Part shown: in pieces, positions 11,481 to 25,809 of the stretch | Position numbering within the stretch: the first letter of the stretch is position 1 | How the letters are laid out: every line of letters begins with the position of its first letter | Origin: Lycorma delicatula | Taxonomy: Eukaryota; Arthropoda; Insecta; Hemiptera; Fulgoridae | Assembly (NCBI RefSeq): GCF_047948215.1 | Contig: NC_134455.1 | Coordinates: 79,473,689-79,537,688, forward strand | DNA length: 64,000 bases | Reading direction: 5' to 3' | Notes under the pieces: model-generated | Told to the model about the DNA's origin: nothing | The model's database searches: none | Seen by the model: only the letters and a program-made list of their open reading frames with translations | Position numbers and translations under genes: made by a program

Positions 11481-11990
11481 CATTAAAACTACCAAAAAAC
11501 ACAATTTCATTGTAAAAGTGTTACTGAACTTCCTTATCACAAAAATATTATGAAATCAAAAATATGTTTAATAATACAAACCCCCGAAAAACACTTATAG
11601 TGTGAAGGTATCTCTAAAACAATTATTTGTTCCGAATCAGAAAAAAATCGTGTTTTTAAAATTACAAAAGTTCACTAGCCACGGTGTTGTTTCAATTACA
11701 AATACTCTAAATAGATGTTGCTCTTAACGATTGAGCAGCTTACTTGTTTTTTTCGTGGTTTTACTGAACCAGTTGATTGTTATATTTTGAAAAAGCCTCG
11801 TGGCCAGTGAATCTTTGTAATTTTAAAGTATCAATTTTCTTCGGACTAGGGACAAACAATGTTTTTTGAGGAATACTTCACACTGTGTCTTTGGAGGTTT
11901 ATATTTTTATTGTTTATTTCATAACGTTTTTGTCGTAAGGAAGTTCACTTGCACTTTTACGATGAAATTTTTTTTATGGTTGTAAGTTCA
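11481..11990. repeat. Foldback repeat, ~200-bp imperfect arms
   Basis: The left arm (about 11481-11684) is complementary to the right arm (about 11796-11990). Matching blocks include TTTCATTGTAAAAGTG paired with CACTTTTACGATGAAA, GAACTTCCTTATCACAAAAA with its counterpart, and TTCACTAGCCACGG with CGTGGCCAGTGAA. The arms have diverged by substitutions and small indels. The central spacer is about 110 bp. No open frame is present. It could be a foldback transposon or an inverted duplication of a unique segment. Confidence 0.8.
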
Positions 11991-12605
11991 GTTACATTGG
12001 TTATAATATTTTTCAACAGTTTCGTCACAATGTATATAATAACAAAAAATACATAAAATACAAATGGAACACTTTACCTTTAGATTCTAGTTGTCGATTT
12101 TCCAAGTAAAAACACTTATTTCATAAATATATGTTATTTATTAATTTCTATTATTTATTATTTACTAATAATAAATATCATATGGGTATTATTTCCATTT
12201 AACCTGTAATTATCTTATCATACACCAGCCGATTGCAATTCAGCTGTAATTTTACTGTGTTTACCCTTCATCATAATACACAAAAAAATATAATTCGTTA
12301 ATTGTAATTTAATTAATATATATTTATATAATTTTACATTAATATTTTTTTATCTTTAATTTAATTTTTTTAGCAATTTTCTAACTCATACTCGGTTATA
12401 TTTATATTATAATTTACGACTATTACTGTTTTTTTCATACTAATCTTTTGATATAGCCTAATATTTTTTTGAATCCTGACAGATTGCACCGTCTGACGAA
12501 TATACGACGAAAATGGACGTTTCAATTTTTCTTGATGAGAAAAAGAGTAAAATGTTTGCTTAAATCACACGCTCCATCTGATTAAATATAGACGAAATAT
12601 AAGTT
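11991..12605. other. AT-rich DNA, nothing recognised
   Basis: A/T-rich sequence with no gene or repeat that I can place. Confidence 0.5.
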
Positions 12606-12755
12606 TTTTTAACCTCCGGGACCACCGTTAGGTATTACTTCAGAGGGTGAGATGGATGACAAGTAGCGTGTGAAAATTCCATGCCTGACCGGGAATCTAA
12701 CCCGGGACCTCCGGGTAAAAGGCTGAGACGCACCACTCGCGTCACGGAGGCCTGT
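12606..12755 (-). repeat. SINE-A, tRNA-derived
   Basis: A minus-strand copy of the family at 10.85 kb. The B-box region on the plus strand reads CCGGGAATCTAACCCGGG, with the family's GCCTGACC before it and GGACCTCCGGGTAAAAGGC after it. The A-box region is decayed (CACTCGCGTCACGGAGGC). The shared tail GGGACCACCGTTAGGTATTA lies at 12618-12637, next to a short T run that represents the element's A tail. Confidence 0.85.
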
Positions 12756-13034
12756 TAAACATAATTTATTTTTTATAAAGTCAACTTATGTTGGCTTGCT
12801 GTTGGAGAAGGGTAAAAATGGCGGATTCATTTTGTGTAATGAGAAATATTAAAAGAGTGTAAAACATGTCGATATTTAATAGCGAAAATAGTTTTTACAT
12901 AAAGAAAAACGCATAACAAAACGTATTATCGGTTATTACTCGTTAGGTACGTTTTTTTAATGAACGAAAAGTCGTGCGACCTTGTTTTCTTGTATTTCTT
13001 TTCAATCTTGTTTTGTGACTCTTTTTTCTTTTTC
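12756..13034. other. Spacer, nothing recognised
   Basis: Short A/T-rich interval between two SINEs. Confidence 0.5.
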
Positions 13035-13035
13035 T

Positions 13036-13310
13036 GTTTAGCGTCCGAAACTACCGTAAGGTATTATTACTTCTGAGGATGAATGAGGATGATATATATG
13101 AATGTAAATGAAGTGTAGTCTTGCACAGTCTCAGGTCGACCATGTGCGGTTGATTGAATCACAACCGCTAAAGAACGCCCGAATGCACGATCTAGTATTC
13201 AAATCCGTATAAACGTAACTGCCCTTACTAGGGTTTGAACCTTAGAACTCTCCGGCTTCGAAATCAGCTGATTTACGATGACTTGTTCACCACTAGACCA
13301 ACCCGGTGGG
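13036..13310 (-). repeat. SINE-B, tRNA-derived, near full length
   Basis: The best complete minus-strand SINE-B, about 275 bp. On the minus strand it begins CCCACCGGGTTGGTCTAGTG (A-box region), has the B box AAGGTTCAAACCCTAG, and continues with ACGGATTTGAATACTAGATC and GGTCGACCTGAGACTGTGC. It ends in the shared tail (plus strand CCGAAACTACCGTAAGGTAT at 13045-13064). The tRNA-like head is clearer than in other B copies. No convincing target-site duplication was found. Confidence 0.88.
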
Positions 13311-13314
13311 TTTT

Positions 13315-14698
13315 GATGGTGAGTTTTGTGTTTTGACGGAGATTCACTCGACTACCAAACGGGAATATTGTTTATAAAATAAGAAAATAAAAGCATAAAG
13401 AAAAATGTTAAATAATAATACAGCCGAATTCAAATATGAGACCATTCTAAAATGTAATAAAGAAAACATTTTCTATTTTTATTACAGTAAATTGCTGAAA
13501 ATTACTTTTATTTGCCGACCAAATTAAAAAGTAATAAAAATATAAAGAAGATTTAAAAGTGTCTTAATTCTTTATTTTTAATTTTTTTAAATACTTTTAA
13601 ATTTACTTTATAAAAGTTGAAAATGAAATATGCTACGCTGAAAAAATTTATAAAACATATTGTTTAATAATTTTTAAAAAAATTACAGCTATTACGAACT
13701 AGAAAATATTATAATCTGAGAACATAAGATTTTTGATTTTTTTTTAATAAAAATAAATCAGTAATTTAGTAAAATTTTACAGTAATGTGAAAATTTTTGT
13801 TATTAATTTTGGAGTTTTTATTTTTTACGTACAACTTTTTACATTAACTTAATAAGTTTAAAATAAATAAACCATTTATGTAATTTTTTATAAGTATACC
13901 GAACTTAAAAACGTTGCTTTATTTGCGTTGTATTAATTTTTTTATAACGCATTTCATTTTAACAACTACATTAAAAAAACTTAAGAAAAAATGGAGTTAA
14001 AAAAAATCTCTAATCTGAATTATTTTTATAAGTAGCTTTTGTTAATGTAATAAAGATAAACTTAATGTTCTTAACCCTTAAAAAATTAATCTGTAATATA
14101 TATATTTATGAATGAAAGTTAATTGAATTTTTAATATAAGATAAATATCAAGAACAATTAAACAAAGAAAGTGTGGACTGTTACTTTAATTTAATTTCTT
14201 GGTAATCAAACTTAAACTTTTTTCTTACGAACATTTTTTTTTAATTAAGAATTTTTTTTAATCTCATTTCATACTGAAAGTTTTAATTAAAACAAAGGAC
14301 TTACGTCGATAGTAAAATTAATTTATCAGTTAAAATAAATTAAAATTTATTTTAATTTAAAATTAATTTTAAAATTAATATTTTAAATGCATTAATTGCA
14401 ATTGCATACTTTAGCGAGAATCAAAATACTAGAATATTATAAGTGACTTAATAATTTTTAATAAAAACCATCATCTAATTGTGTTACTGTATAAAATGGA
14501 ATTTGTTATATTGGCTCGAAGTATAGTACTCGTCTTAGTATTAAATAGTATTTTCAGTTCATACAAAATTAAATGAAATTAAAAGTCTGTTAGACACAAA
14601 AAATCCGGTTACGTATTTTAATCAATTTTTTGCTTGAATTTACCACGATCCTGATCATAGTTAGGGTATATAAAAACGTACAATTTTAAAAATTGATT
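13315..14698. other. AT-rich DNA, nothing recognised
   Basis: Extremely A/T-rich, with runs such as the TTAAAATTTATTTTAATTTA stretch near 14339-14400 forming small palindromes. No coding or RNA gene seen. Confidence 0.55.
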
Positions 14699-14699
14699 A

Positions 14700-15045
14700 A
14701 TATTGGGCTTACCCAAAACCTGGATAGTGCATGTAACTAAACTCAAAGAAATTGATCGGTACTAACATCATTATTTCCTTTGCTGATGACATTGTACTTG
14801 TGGTTCTTCATAGGAAGAGGTTAAAAATTATGCCGAAATAGGACTAACAAAAGTACAATCTACTAATCAAAAGTAGTTCTAATCAAAAGTACAATCTCTA
14901 ACGCACAAGGTTTTTGCTTTGCTGGCAGTGACCGTATTACTTTATGTGTTTATTTTTCTGTATTTTATTTTTAATTATTTTATGTATATTATTGTTTTGT
15001 TTCTATATTTATCGTAAAAGGTGTAAATAAATTGAACTGAATTGA
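14700..15045 (+). mobile_element. Non-LTR retrotransposon 3' fragment with RT box
   Basis: One plus-strand frame reads TNIIISFADDIVLVV at 14761-14805, the reverse transcriptase catalytic box (FADD at 14779-14790). After a frameshift the next frame reads EVKNYAEIGLTKVQ, which continues the RT sequence in the usual way. The rest of RT and the C-terminal region are deleted. The segment closes with a T-rich tract and GTAAATAAATTGAACTGAAT, typical of a LINE 3' end. The clade cannot be fixed from so little; Jockey/CR1-like is possible. Confidence 0.6.
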
Positions 15046-18000
15046 GAGCGCGTAGCTTGACTTTCGACCGGCTATTGATCACTGTACAAAAACACACCGG
15101 TAACATCTAGCGGTTCTTAGCCCTCAGTGACGCGGAAATGAAAACAAAATGTTCAGTGAGCCAGCCGATTGAGAAATTGGATTCCTGAGAATTATGATGA
15201 CCCTATAAGTCCGGAGAGACAAAAGGTTAAACTTTGAAATTCAAGAAGAGAGTTTTTTAAAAATAACTTTAACCTTTGGATAATAAATTTTTTACTTCTA
15301 AAATATTTCACTTAGTTTACTATTGAGTTAAAATCACTGGTTAGATCAACTTCATTTTGACATAAATCTTTACTGTCGTTATAAATAACAATTCGTACAA
15401 AACAACAAAAAATTATATTTTTTACAGAAATCGGAATATCAGTGTACGTGTTTATCTGTATTCATATTTATTCGTAATAATGTTATTTAAAAATCAGGAT
15501 CTGAAGAATTCTTTTATAATTACGTTTGTACTTATTAAAATTTATTCAGATGATTCCATTATTACCTAAGCTGTAAAGCTTAAACAGGGAGAAGCGTTGT
15601 ATTTTACAGCTTCATTTAGTGAATTATTATATAGTACAGTACAGATTATATATATATTATAGAGTTTTTAACACCACGGTTTTCTGTAACAGATAGCTGT
15701 ACAGTTCTAATGCGTTTAATTTATTAAAACCTTTTTTAAAAAATAAATTTCTTTTTATTAATTTTATTTAAAAAAATTGGGTATACTGGACTCGTGATAT
15801 TAATTACTTTTAAACAATTTTAAGTAAATTGTATTTTAAAAAATATTAACATTTTTTTTACACAGACAAGCGGAGTAAATTCTTGTAGCGACCGCTGTCT
15901 ATAAATTCTATCTTTGGTTTTCATACAAAATTATAGAATGTGGTCATTTGATTCAAGACTTTGTTTATCTCAATCTGCATCTTTTCTTCTATGTGTACAG
16001 AAGTATATATACTAATTTAAAAACGCAGAAACAATTAAAGACTGAACTTACTTTAATTATTAATATTAAAATCTTGGTTATGACTGCTAATTTTTCTCCT
16101 GAAATTTTTGCTAGTAGGCCATTCACTTAATAAAAAATAGATTTTTATCATTTACCAGCACATTTCAAAAGATGAAACTAGAGCAAATAAAACTGTGAAT
16201 AAGTGTTTTATTGAAATTTAAACGAGGGCTCCTTCTTTTATTATATGGGGAGATATTTTTTTACGATTTATAAGCTCCTAATGAATTTTAGAACAACAGA
16301 CAAAGAAAAATTTTGTTATGATTTTCGTACAATACAGGTTTTTGGAATTTTGTCTTAAGGTTATCTTTGAGTAACAAATAACATCTCATACCGAAAAAAT
16401 ATACGATAATACTGCTTGTACATTCATTATCAAATTGGTGTTAATCTTACTACATAAATAACTTTGCTAACAATCAACAGGGATTTTTTTTAAACCGATT
16501 ATTTAAAAATAAAATCTACTATTTTTGGTGGTGCCTAAATTAAACTTATATAGATATAAGATCAAGGAAAATAAAACGCTAACTGAAAGTACTGTTATCA
16601 TGGGAAAATTTGATTTCTAAATATCGAAAAAATTAGCTTTTAAAATTTTTTGAATAATAAAAAAAAACAGAATCTTTAAACATCATTGTTCAATGTAATG
16701 ATTTAAATTTTGGTATTATTATCAAAGAAAATATTTTACGTTATACTGACTGTAGTTATATAGACATGGCCCAACATTATTGGTCAAAGCTAAAATAAAA
16801 AAATACTTTCAAAGTTTTCATAAGTTTTCTGTAATTTTTTTTATTCACCATCTACCAAATATTACAATTAAGCCCAAAGATTATTTATAACGCTGTTTTG
16901 TTTGTTGACAATTTTTTATTTTGTTTTTAATTTATTTTCATATTTTATCACAAAATATTACCATTAACATATCGTAATAAAGAAATAAATAGCATTTAAC
17001 TAAACCTTTCAAATAGATAAAAAATAATAAGTTTTTTATTAAATTCGGGAAAGGTAAAAAAACTCTGTTTCAATATGATTATTTTAAATATGATCAGCCA
17101 ATAAATTGTGCGTAATAATTAGATTTATAAATGTGAAAAATCATAAAGAAAATTTCAGATGTTAACATCTAACAGAACTCATTCAGAAATATGTGTTGAC
17201 ACCATATCCTGGGTGCTCTCAGTGATGTACAATAATTTGTCACGCTCAATGGAAGATCTGAAGGCCATAAAATATTTGTTGCGGTTATACCAGTGTGTGT
17301 GTGTGTGTGTGTGTGTTCACACACACAAATACGCGTTCACAAGCTAGATTTGAATTTACATACATAATGCAAGCTCATGATACTTTAGTTTGAATTTAAG
17401 GAGAAAATTGTATGTAATAGTGTGAAAGTGTGAAAAATATCAGTAGCAGACAAAGTATCAGGAAGTATTAAGATAGAGTACGAAGAAAAATGAAAGTAAA
17501 TGATAATAAAATTACGGATATTAAAGGATTAGACTACAGAGTATCTTTATACTAATGATAATTACACCATACATGCGAACACATACATTCATATATAAAA
17601 ACATTATAAATAAATTCCTATGTACATTCTACATTATTTATTTATTTTACATATCTCTTTATGTAAAATAAATAAGAAAACTACAGATATTTAGTTCAAA
17701 ACAGCTTTCTTAACGCTGTTATATTCACAAAATATTACTAAACTTAAGAACCAACAAAATGTGCTCAACACAAATAAATTTTAATAGTGAGTAAAAACGA
17801 ACAAAAAAAGGTTAAAGAATACAACATAAAAATTAAAAATATTTGAAAAAATACTTAAATAATATCTGTAATATAATCTCAAAAATTTTTTCTTTTTTCT
17901 TGAAGAGTACTTTTTTAAAGTATAAAGAGAGGTATTCAAGTTAATAAAGAAAGAAAATCAGTATCAAGGTGATTTAAATAGGTCATCATCATTTTTAGGG

Positions 18001-19262
18001 AGCATCATAATTATCAACTGAAACAAATAATGAAATACTGAAACGTCTGAAATTTAAAAGCAAGCTCCATCTCTATATAGCTTATTTATATTCCTTAATT
18101 GTACGGAAATTAATTAACTAATTAAATGATTTAAAGAAAAAAAATCATACAAGAAATCTTTGTTCTAATCTGCAGTAAACAGAATTTAAAATTCTTTCTT
18201 AATACTGAAATCGAAAAGTCATAATCTTGTTAAAAATATGTATATCTCAAAAAAAATATTTTGAATTCCTTCAATTGTTATTATTTAAAAACTTTTTTGG
18301 GTTTAAAAACGGTTGAAACCGTTGAAACATATTCAAATTTACTATTTAAAAAGCGTTACTTATTTTCTCAAAGAGATTCATATATTTAAACTCTTTTGAA
18401 TTCCTTCATATGAAACCTAAATATTTGTATTATGCTGACACAATTTTATCTACATATAATCCGAAGTTAAATTTTGAGTCAAAAAATGCAACCCAAGGAT
18501 TTTTTTTATAGTTAATTGATCTAACTGACAGTTATTAAATTATACGTAAGGTTAAAGTAGTTCATATTTCTTGCAAACATGACAGTTTTGAATTTTTTTA
18601 TAATTCAAATGTAATTAGTTTTCCTCACATTAATTATAAATATCATACAAGTATTTTTTTCAGAAAAACAGAACATCTAAAGAAGAAATAGATCTAAAAA
18701 CTATTAAATTATCAGCAAAAGGTAAGCAGTTCTTCATACAATTCGGCTAGGTATCAAAATATAAATGCTGATGTTAATTCTAACTGCTTGTAAAACTTTT
18801 AAAGATTTAACTGCATTATAACTCAATTTTTTTTCAATGAACTTCTTTATGATTCTTTTAAGTTAAGCAATTATCTTAACATTACGCCGATTACCAAGGC
18901 TAAGTGTTCGTTTCTTTACTTTTCATCCGGAGATTCGAATATCGATTAGACATAACATAATACATTTCGCTACACGCAAAATTTCATTATCATCCATATA
19001 CGATTATTATGTGGAGTCATCATGATATCATCGTGTAATTAACTAAATTATTACTATAATTAATTAAAAAATATATACATTTCAGCCTTTTCGCAGTTTA
19101 TGCATTTTATTTTATTGGAGGTATTTTCATCATTCGTTTCTTTGTTTTCAAAAGATAGGGTTTTCTTAAAAGAAAGTTTAATAATATCATTAAAACGGTA
19201 AGAAAGATCTTCCTTACTTACTAATTAAGGTAAAAAACACATCTCTGAAAATAATGAATAAG
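15046..19262. other. Long AT-rich stretch, no recognisable gene
   Basis: About 4.2 kb of A/T-rich sequence. A slightly GC-richer patch (15048-15240) has no recognisable domain. A (GT)n tract with a CACACA return lies at 17292-17329. A decayed SINE-A fragment may lie near 18885-18965 (TTCATCCGGAGATTCGAATATCG resembles the family's anticodon-arm to B-box region). Open frames here are short and unconvincing. Confidence 0.5.
17292..17329. repeat. (GT)n microsatellite with inverted (CA)n end
   Basis: About 12 GT units are followed by TTCACACACAC, so the end can fold back on the GT tract. Confidence 0.9.
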
Positions 19263-19264
19263 TT

Positions 19265-19698
19265 ATTTTTATTACAAATTAAATACACCATATAAACCAC
19301 CAAGAAGACCTAAAAACAGCGGTAAGGAAGGAAAGGTTAAATTTCTTGGGACATATGATAAGGATGAATCCTAACAAGCTAAATAAACAAATTTTTGACA
19401 AGCTGTGGAACATGAAAAGTAAGCTGAACTACCTAAAACAGATGGAAGAAGACCTCCTAAGGATTGGCTTGAAAGAAGAGGACCGTTTCGATAGAAATAA
19501 CATCCGAAGAATAATTTACAACGCAAAGGTTCTTGGGAGAGGAAAAAGAAAATAGGAAGGAAGCGGACAGATCAGGATAGCGAAGCCAATCGGAAAAAGT
19601 GAGAAACGCATGGAAAATAGAAAAGAAGCTAAAAATAAGTGATTTTTGCCTGGTTCTAAGTTGGCCTATTCGCATAAAAAAAAAAATAAATAAATAAA
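19265..19698 (+). mobile_element. LINE 3' end: ORF2 C-terminus, 3' UTR and poly-A
   Basis: Open from about 19285, the plus frame reads EDLKTAVRKERLNFLGHMIR then MNPNKLNKQIFDKLW. The R-L-x-F-L-GH-M-I-R-M pattern is characteristic of the region after the RT domain in insect non-LTR retrotransposons. It continues with a basic tail (VLGRGKRK) to a TAG at 19553-19555. About 130 bp later comes a run of A with (TAAA)n, the expected LINE tail. The element is 5' truncated, with no RT catalytic core present. Clade not assigned. Confidence 0.7.
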
Positions 19699-20788
<1,090 letters not shown>

Positions 20789-20839
20789 CATTTGTAAGTA
20801 AATGCAAAGCGATTTATTTTCATGGACGAAGTAATTAAT

Positions 20840-21906
20840 TACCTCATTCTTTTTGTTAATTAAACGAGGAAAGCTCCAGTAGAATAAATGATCCCAAATA
20901 CAAACATATAAACTTTTTTTTTCTCAAATTTTCGTACTCCCAGTGCCACTGATATATAAACGAAGAGCTTGAAAACTTAATAATTAAAATTTATATTCGT
21001 AAAATTAATATTTTCAATTACACTAAAATCAATTTCACTTCTTTTTAGAACAGATGTAAACAAACAGTTCCAAGGAAAGTTGGATTAGAAAAATTCATTT
21101 TTATCGTAGCTAATATACTTCTTTATGTTTCTTCTGTCTTCCGATAAAACTGGGTTCCGCAATGATAAGGAAAATAAATAATACTAAGTTATAAACAGGC
21201 AAATAATATTATAAAGTATGTAATATGTACAATGACAATTTAATAATACAAGTTATAGCAACGCTAATCATTTCCACTGAGTTCAAGAACACTACCTACT
21301 AATAATAAATAAATAAATAGATCTTTAATCTAATAATAAATTTTTGTGCAATATAATACTGTTAATAGTTTACGACAAAAATATTTTTGAAATTGTCTTT
21401 TCATATTATTACCTAATTTGATAGATTAACCCGTTAGACAGAAATAATAATAATTATTATTATTGTACGAGTGGATATATATATATATATTAATAAAATT
21501 ATATAGTATTAAGGGAAACTATCCAAATTAACCTTCCAAAGGATATCCCAAAATTTTTTATTTTATTTTTTTTTAAATACACCATTTTCAAAAAAAAAAA
21601 GTTGTTTTGTGAAGAAGAATAGATTAAAAAGTATATCCATATGGTTGTGACTACGAGGAATGTTTAAAATAGTCAAAAATAGCTTTTAAAATAATAATAA
21701 TAATTATAATCGTAAGTTTAACATTTAAAGTGAAGCGTAAATTAATAAAAACATTTTTACACTGGTTATTTAACTAAATGATTTTTTTATTCATTTATCG
21801 TAAAAAAAAGGTGCAGCGTATCTTAAAAAAAAAAAAAGACGGTACCACAAAAGCTGTCATAGTCCAAAAGTGTAATGACGGCTGCGGTAGACAGCCTTAA
21901 ATATTA

Positions 21907-21940
<34 letters not shown>

Positions 21941-24465
21941 TCAATGTATAAATATAATTGACCTTTTTCGTTAGATAGACTTATCACATGTATAATCCAT
22001 TATATCTACTTAATATAAACTGGTAATTTAAAGGTATGCAGCCTATATACATTAAAGCAGGTGTAGATGAAGTGGTGAAGGGAGGAGTGACACGATTAGG
22101 AGAAGATGTGTTTTGTGTGTGTGTGTGTGTGTGTGTGAAGTTATACTTACTATTATAGACAAGAAAAGAAAGAGGATATCATGGAAATGACTGAAAGAGA
22201 GTAGTAATTAAGACCAGTGACAACCTGCTAATTGCTAGATCGTGTAAACGTTGTTACTTATGAACTAAAAACATAACACTGGATAAAATAAAAGAAGAGA
22301 CACGGTTAGTAAGTATTGATACACCGGGCTCTTTTACAGTTTACAAAGTATGTTGTTGCCTACGTGATCTAACTAAACATATCCAAATATAACTGAAATA
22401 AAAACCAAATAACAATTTATTAATTATCTAATTATAAATTTTAAAACTTGTATTATAAATATATCTGAAAAAAAATTTCTTTATTCAAATAAAATAAAAA
22501 AAGCATAGCGTACGTGATCTTATCTGATATACGATAAAAAATAAGTAGGGAAAAACAAATTAAAATGAATCTTATCAGTTTAAGTGTTAATATATAAGGG
22601 TATTAACCTGAAATTTATAAAAAATAAGCCAGGATAAGATAATTCCATTAACATTTAATTATATCATTAATAAGGAGTTGATTTTTTATACATCAGGGTT
22701 ATATTTTAGGATGTTTTACCATCTCCTTTTATAAATAAATCTTATTGTACTAGACCAGAGTATATAAGAGAATCTAGAACAATAATAAGAGATAAGAGTA
22801 TATAGAACAGTCTTAGAAGATTTTTGTGCATTTCAATCCCAATAAAAATGTATGAAATATAGTAAAAAATAGCTGAAAAAACTTTCCTGGCATTAGTAAT
22901 TTATTCTTATATAGTGGAAGAATAATGACACACGAAAAAAATTACCTATGATTTATTTTTTGGGGTGGTGATTATTTATTGTAAAGTTTTACTGTAAAAT
23001 TATCATTAAATGTTTAAAGAAACCAAAAGAAAGTTTAAAAAATTCAAAAATCTCAATATATTTTTTCTGCTCCCCACATTTAAAATCACATTCCAAGAAT
23101 ATATTTATTAATTTATTTTTTTTTTTTTACTTTTTCTACGTTTAATATGTTTAAATAAAAGAAACTAACAAAATTTCGCTAAAAAGGTACAAAAAATAAT
23201 AAAATGTTATCTAAGATTTCGTTTTTTGGATAGGGGAAAATTATAATAAGATTTTATTGTTATGTTATTAATAAAAATTTAAATAAACAAAAAAAAATCG
23301 ATATTTTTAAAATTTTGATCGTCTCCTCACCCCAGTGTTCCCCCAAAGTATTTTTCGGGGTGTCACATGCACTAGCATAAGATAACCATGCACGCATGTA
23401 CTGACCTTTAATATAAACTGGGATTTTATGCAAAATTTTGAAAAATTAACCTCCAAAAAATCCACCATCACCTGGAAATATTGAATCCAAACAAATTGCT
23501 CTAATACACGATTCTCTAAAAATTTATCAAAATCAGTTTACCCAGTCAAAATTATTAAGCTTTAAAAACGCCATAATACGTACATAGCACGCAAGAACAT
23601 TAACCACACTTTTTTCTTTTTGTTTTTTGGGGTTCCTGGGTCATGAGATATGAAGAAACGGAAAAACCCATCACAGTCCTTAACAGATTACTCTACTTTC
23701 TACTTTCCTTTTCCAGCATGACTCTAGAGATACGATCCCAGAGAAATAAAATACAAGAAAACATGTATCAATCAAAACTATTAAAACTATCTGTTAGTTT
23801 CTAATAGTTATAGATGACCTGACACGAAACTTAAAATCCCTTCTTAGACTCATCTGTCTGACTTAAATTTATAAATCAAATGAACGGACTACGTTGCAAA
23901 TTATTACTTTCAGAGAAAGAAAAAACATAGTTATATCTCAGTTGCTATTATAATAGACAAAAAAAAATCTTGAACATAATTGTAAAGTAATAAATAATCA
24001 CTTTTATGACAAAAAATTCACTAAATATATAAGTGTTAAATCAGAGGGGACCGTGTTCATATAATTAAGATGAAACTTTTTATAATATATCTGGCCTATA
24101 ATTAACAAAATTATCTTCCAATGAAAAAATTATAATTCAGAATTTTTTTAATTGAGAACGCTCAAAAAATCCTTTAAAAGTAAAAAATATCGAAAACTAA
24201 ATGCGCATTTTAAATGTTAAACCGTAATTATAAAAGATACAAGGAAAATTATCAAACGTAAACATTTTTTTTTAAATTTAAAATAACTTTTTTAAAAACC
24301 GACAAAAAGTAAAAACAATTAATTTACAAGTAACCAATACTCAAGAAATTCTATAAGAACGGCCAGTTCAAGTGGTCCAATGCATAACCTTCATGCAAAG
24401 ATTAAATTTGAGCAAGTAAGTTAGTCCAGTCCAGAAGAGGATTTTTTAATTCAGATAGCTGATTA
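20840..24465. other. Long AT-rich stretch, no recognisable gene
   Basis: About 3.6 kb of A/T-rich sequence containing short microsatellites: (AT)n at 21474-21490 and 21906-21938, (GT)n at 22114-22137. A moderately GC-richer patch near 23310-23700 (CCCAGTGTTCCCCCAAAGTA) has no open frame worth reporting. No gene is recognised. Confidence 0.5.
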
Positions 24466-24467
24466 TA

Positions 24468-25807
24468 AGAGGGATATCTCTAATGTAAATACCGCTGGAA
24501 ATTTCTCTCCTTGAGGTTGGCGAACGTATACTGTACAGGTTTCTTGGCTACGCTAGTAATGTACATACTGCATTGTTGTTTATAAATTGTGGTGTTGTAG
24601 TATCTTTGATTACGTGTAAGTTATACATTATAAAATCACTAGGAAATCGATGTTGCCGCCGGCTGTGAAGTACGTGGAGGAATAAGTTTTTTAAATAATC
24701 AAAACATTAAGCCGGCTGAAATTCATAGACAGTTGATTGGCGTGTACAGTGATAATGTAATGAATGAAAGAAACGTCCGAAAATAGTGTGAAAGGTTTAG
24801 ACAACAGAATTAATGTTCATGATGAAGAAGTTCGGGCAGGCTCTCGATAATCACTGAGGAATTGAAACGCGTCGATGAAGAAATCACAAAAGATCGTGCT
24901 CTACGATTTCCGACCTGGCCCTTCTTTTTCTTGATGTTTCAAGAGCTCTTATCGGTCGAATTTTTCATGACCTTTTAGGCTTCAGAAAGGTTTATGCACG
25001 TGGGGTGCCGCACGTCTTAACGAAACGTCACAAAGAAATCCAAATGGGATCTGCCTTGGAATTTTTGATGCGCTGCATAGCAAAAAGTGATGAGTTCACC
25101 TTTTGCTGAATTCAATCGTTAACGGCGATGAAACATGGATTTCGTACTACACGGCAGAGAGAAAACTGCAGTTAAGTGAATGGCATATCCTCAATCACCA
25201 ACCAGACTAACAAAGGTCAAACCACAGCCATTTGGACGCAAACTGTTGGCCACAGTCTTTTGGGATCGGTTTGGCATTTTGCCGATTGATTTCATGCCAC
25301 GTGAAACGACTATAAATGCAGAAGTCTAATGCGAAACTCTACGTAGGTTACGGAGCGTCATTCAAAATCGCCGACGTGGGCGGCTGACCGACGGCGTTGT
25401 CCTGCTGCACAATAATACACGTCCACATGCTGCGGGTCCAATACGTGACTTACTGAGTACTTTTCGACGGGAAATTTACGATCAACCACCGTATAGTTCG
25501 AACTCAGCTACTTTTGATTACCATTTGTTTGGGAAATTTAAAGAATTTTTGAGTGGTAAGCAATTCGCGGGTGACGATGAACTTAAAAATGGTGTTAACC
25601 ACTTGCTAAATGGATTGGCGGTAGAAGAATACGGCGAGGGTATATTGAAGCTGGAGTATCGCTGTGATAAATGTCTTAATTCATGTGGCAATTATGTAGA
25701 AAAGTAGTATAAGTTAAGTAGTTTAAGACAAATAGAAAATATTTATCAAGTTTCCAGAATAAATTTTTTTACAATGAAACAGTCTTTACTTTAGAGGTAA
25801 CCTGTCG
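24468..25807 (+). mobile_element. Mariner transposon copy 1, both ends present
   Basis: A 1,340-bp mariner-family DNA transposon. The left end AGAGGGATATCTCTAATGTA is the inverted match of the right end (TTTACTTTAGAGGTAACCTG then TCG at 25805-25807). TA lies outside the left end (24466-24467) and CA, a decayed TA, outside the right. Length, inverted-repeat size (about 28 bp) and TA target fit mariner. It encodes a broken transposase. Copy 2 at 40.7-42.05 kb on the opposite strand is the same family. Confidence 0.92.
24643..25707 (+). pseudogene. Mariner transposase (DD34D), inactive
   Basis: Translation gives IDVAAGCEVRGG, then NQNIKPAEIHRQLIGVYSDN (the N-terminal helix-turn-helix region). 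Later come GDETWISYY (first catalytic Asp, near 25126) and LLHNNTRPHAA (second site, near 25400-25432). The last is FDYHLFGKFKEFLSG (third Asp, near 25515). The second site has Asn where the family has Asp. Counting from it gives 34 residues to the third Asp, the mariner spacing. There is an in-frame TAG after NERNVRK, and several frameshifts (for example near 24832, in the EER-SGRPS region). The final frame is open to TAG at 25705-25707. It cannot make active enzyme. Confidence 0.9.
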
Positions 25808-25809
25808 CA

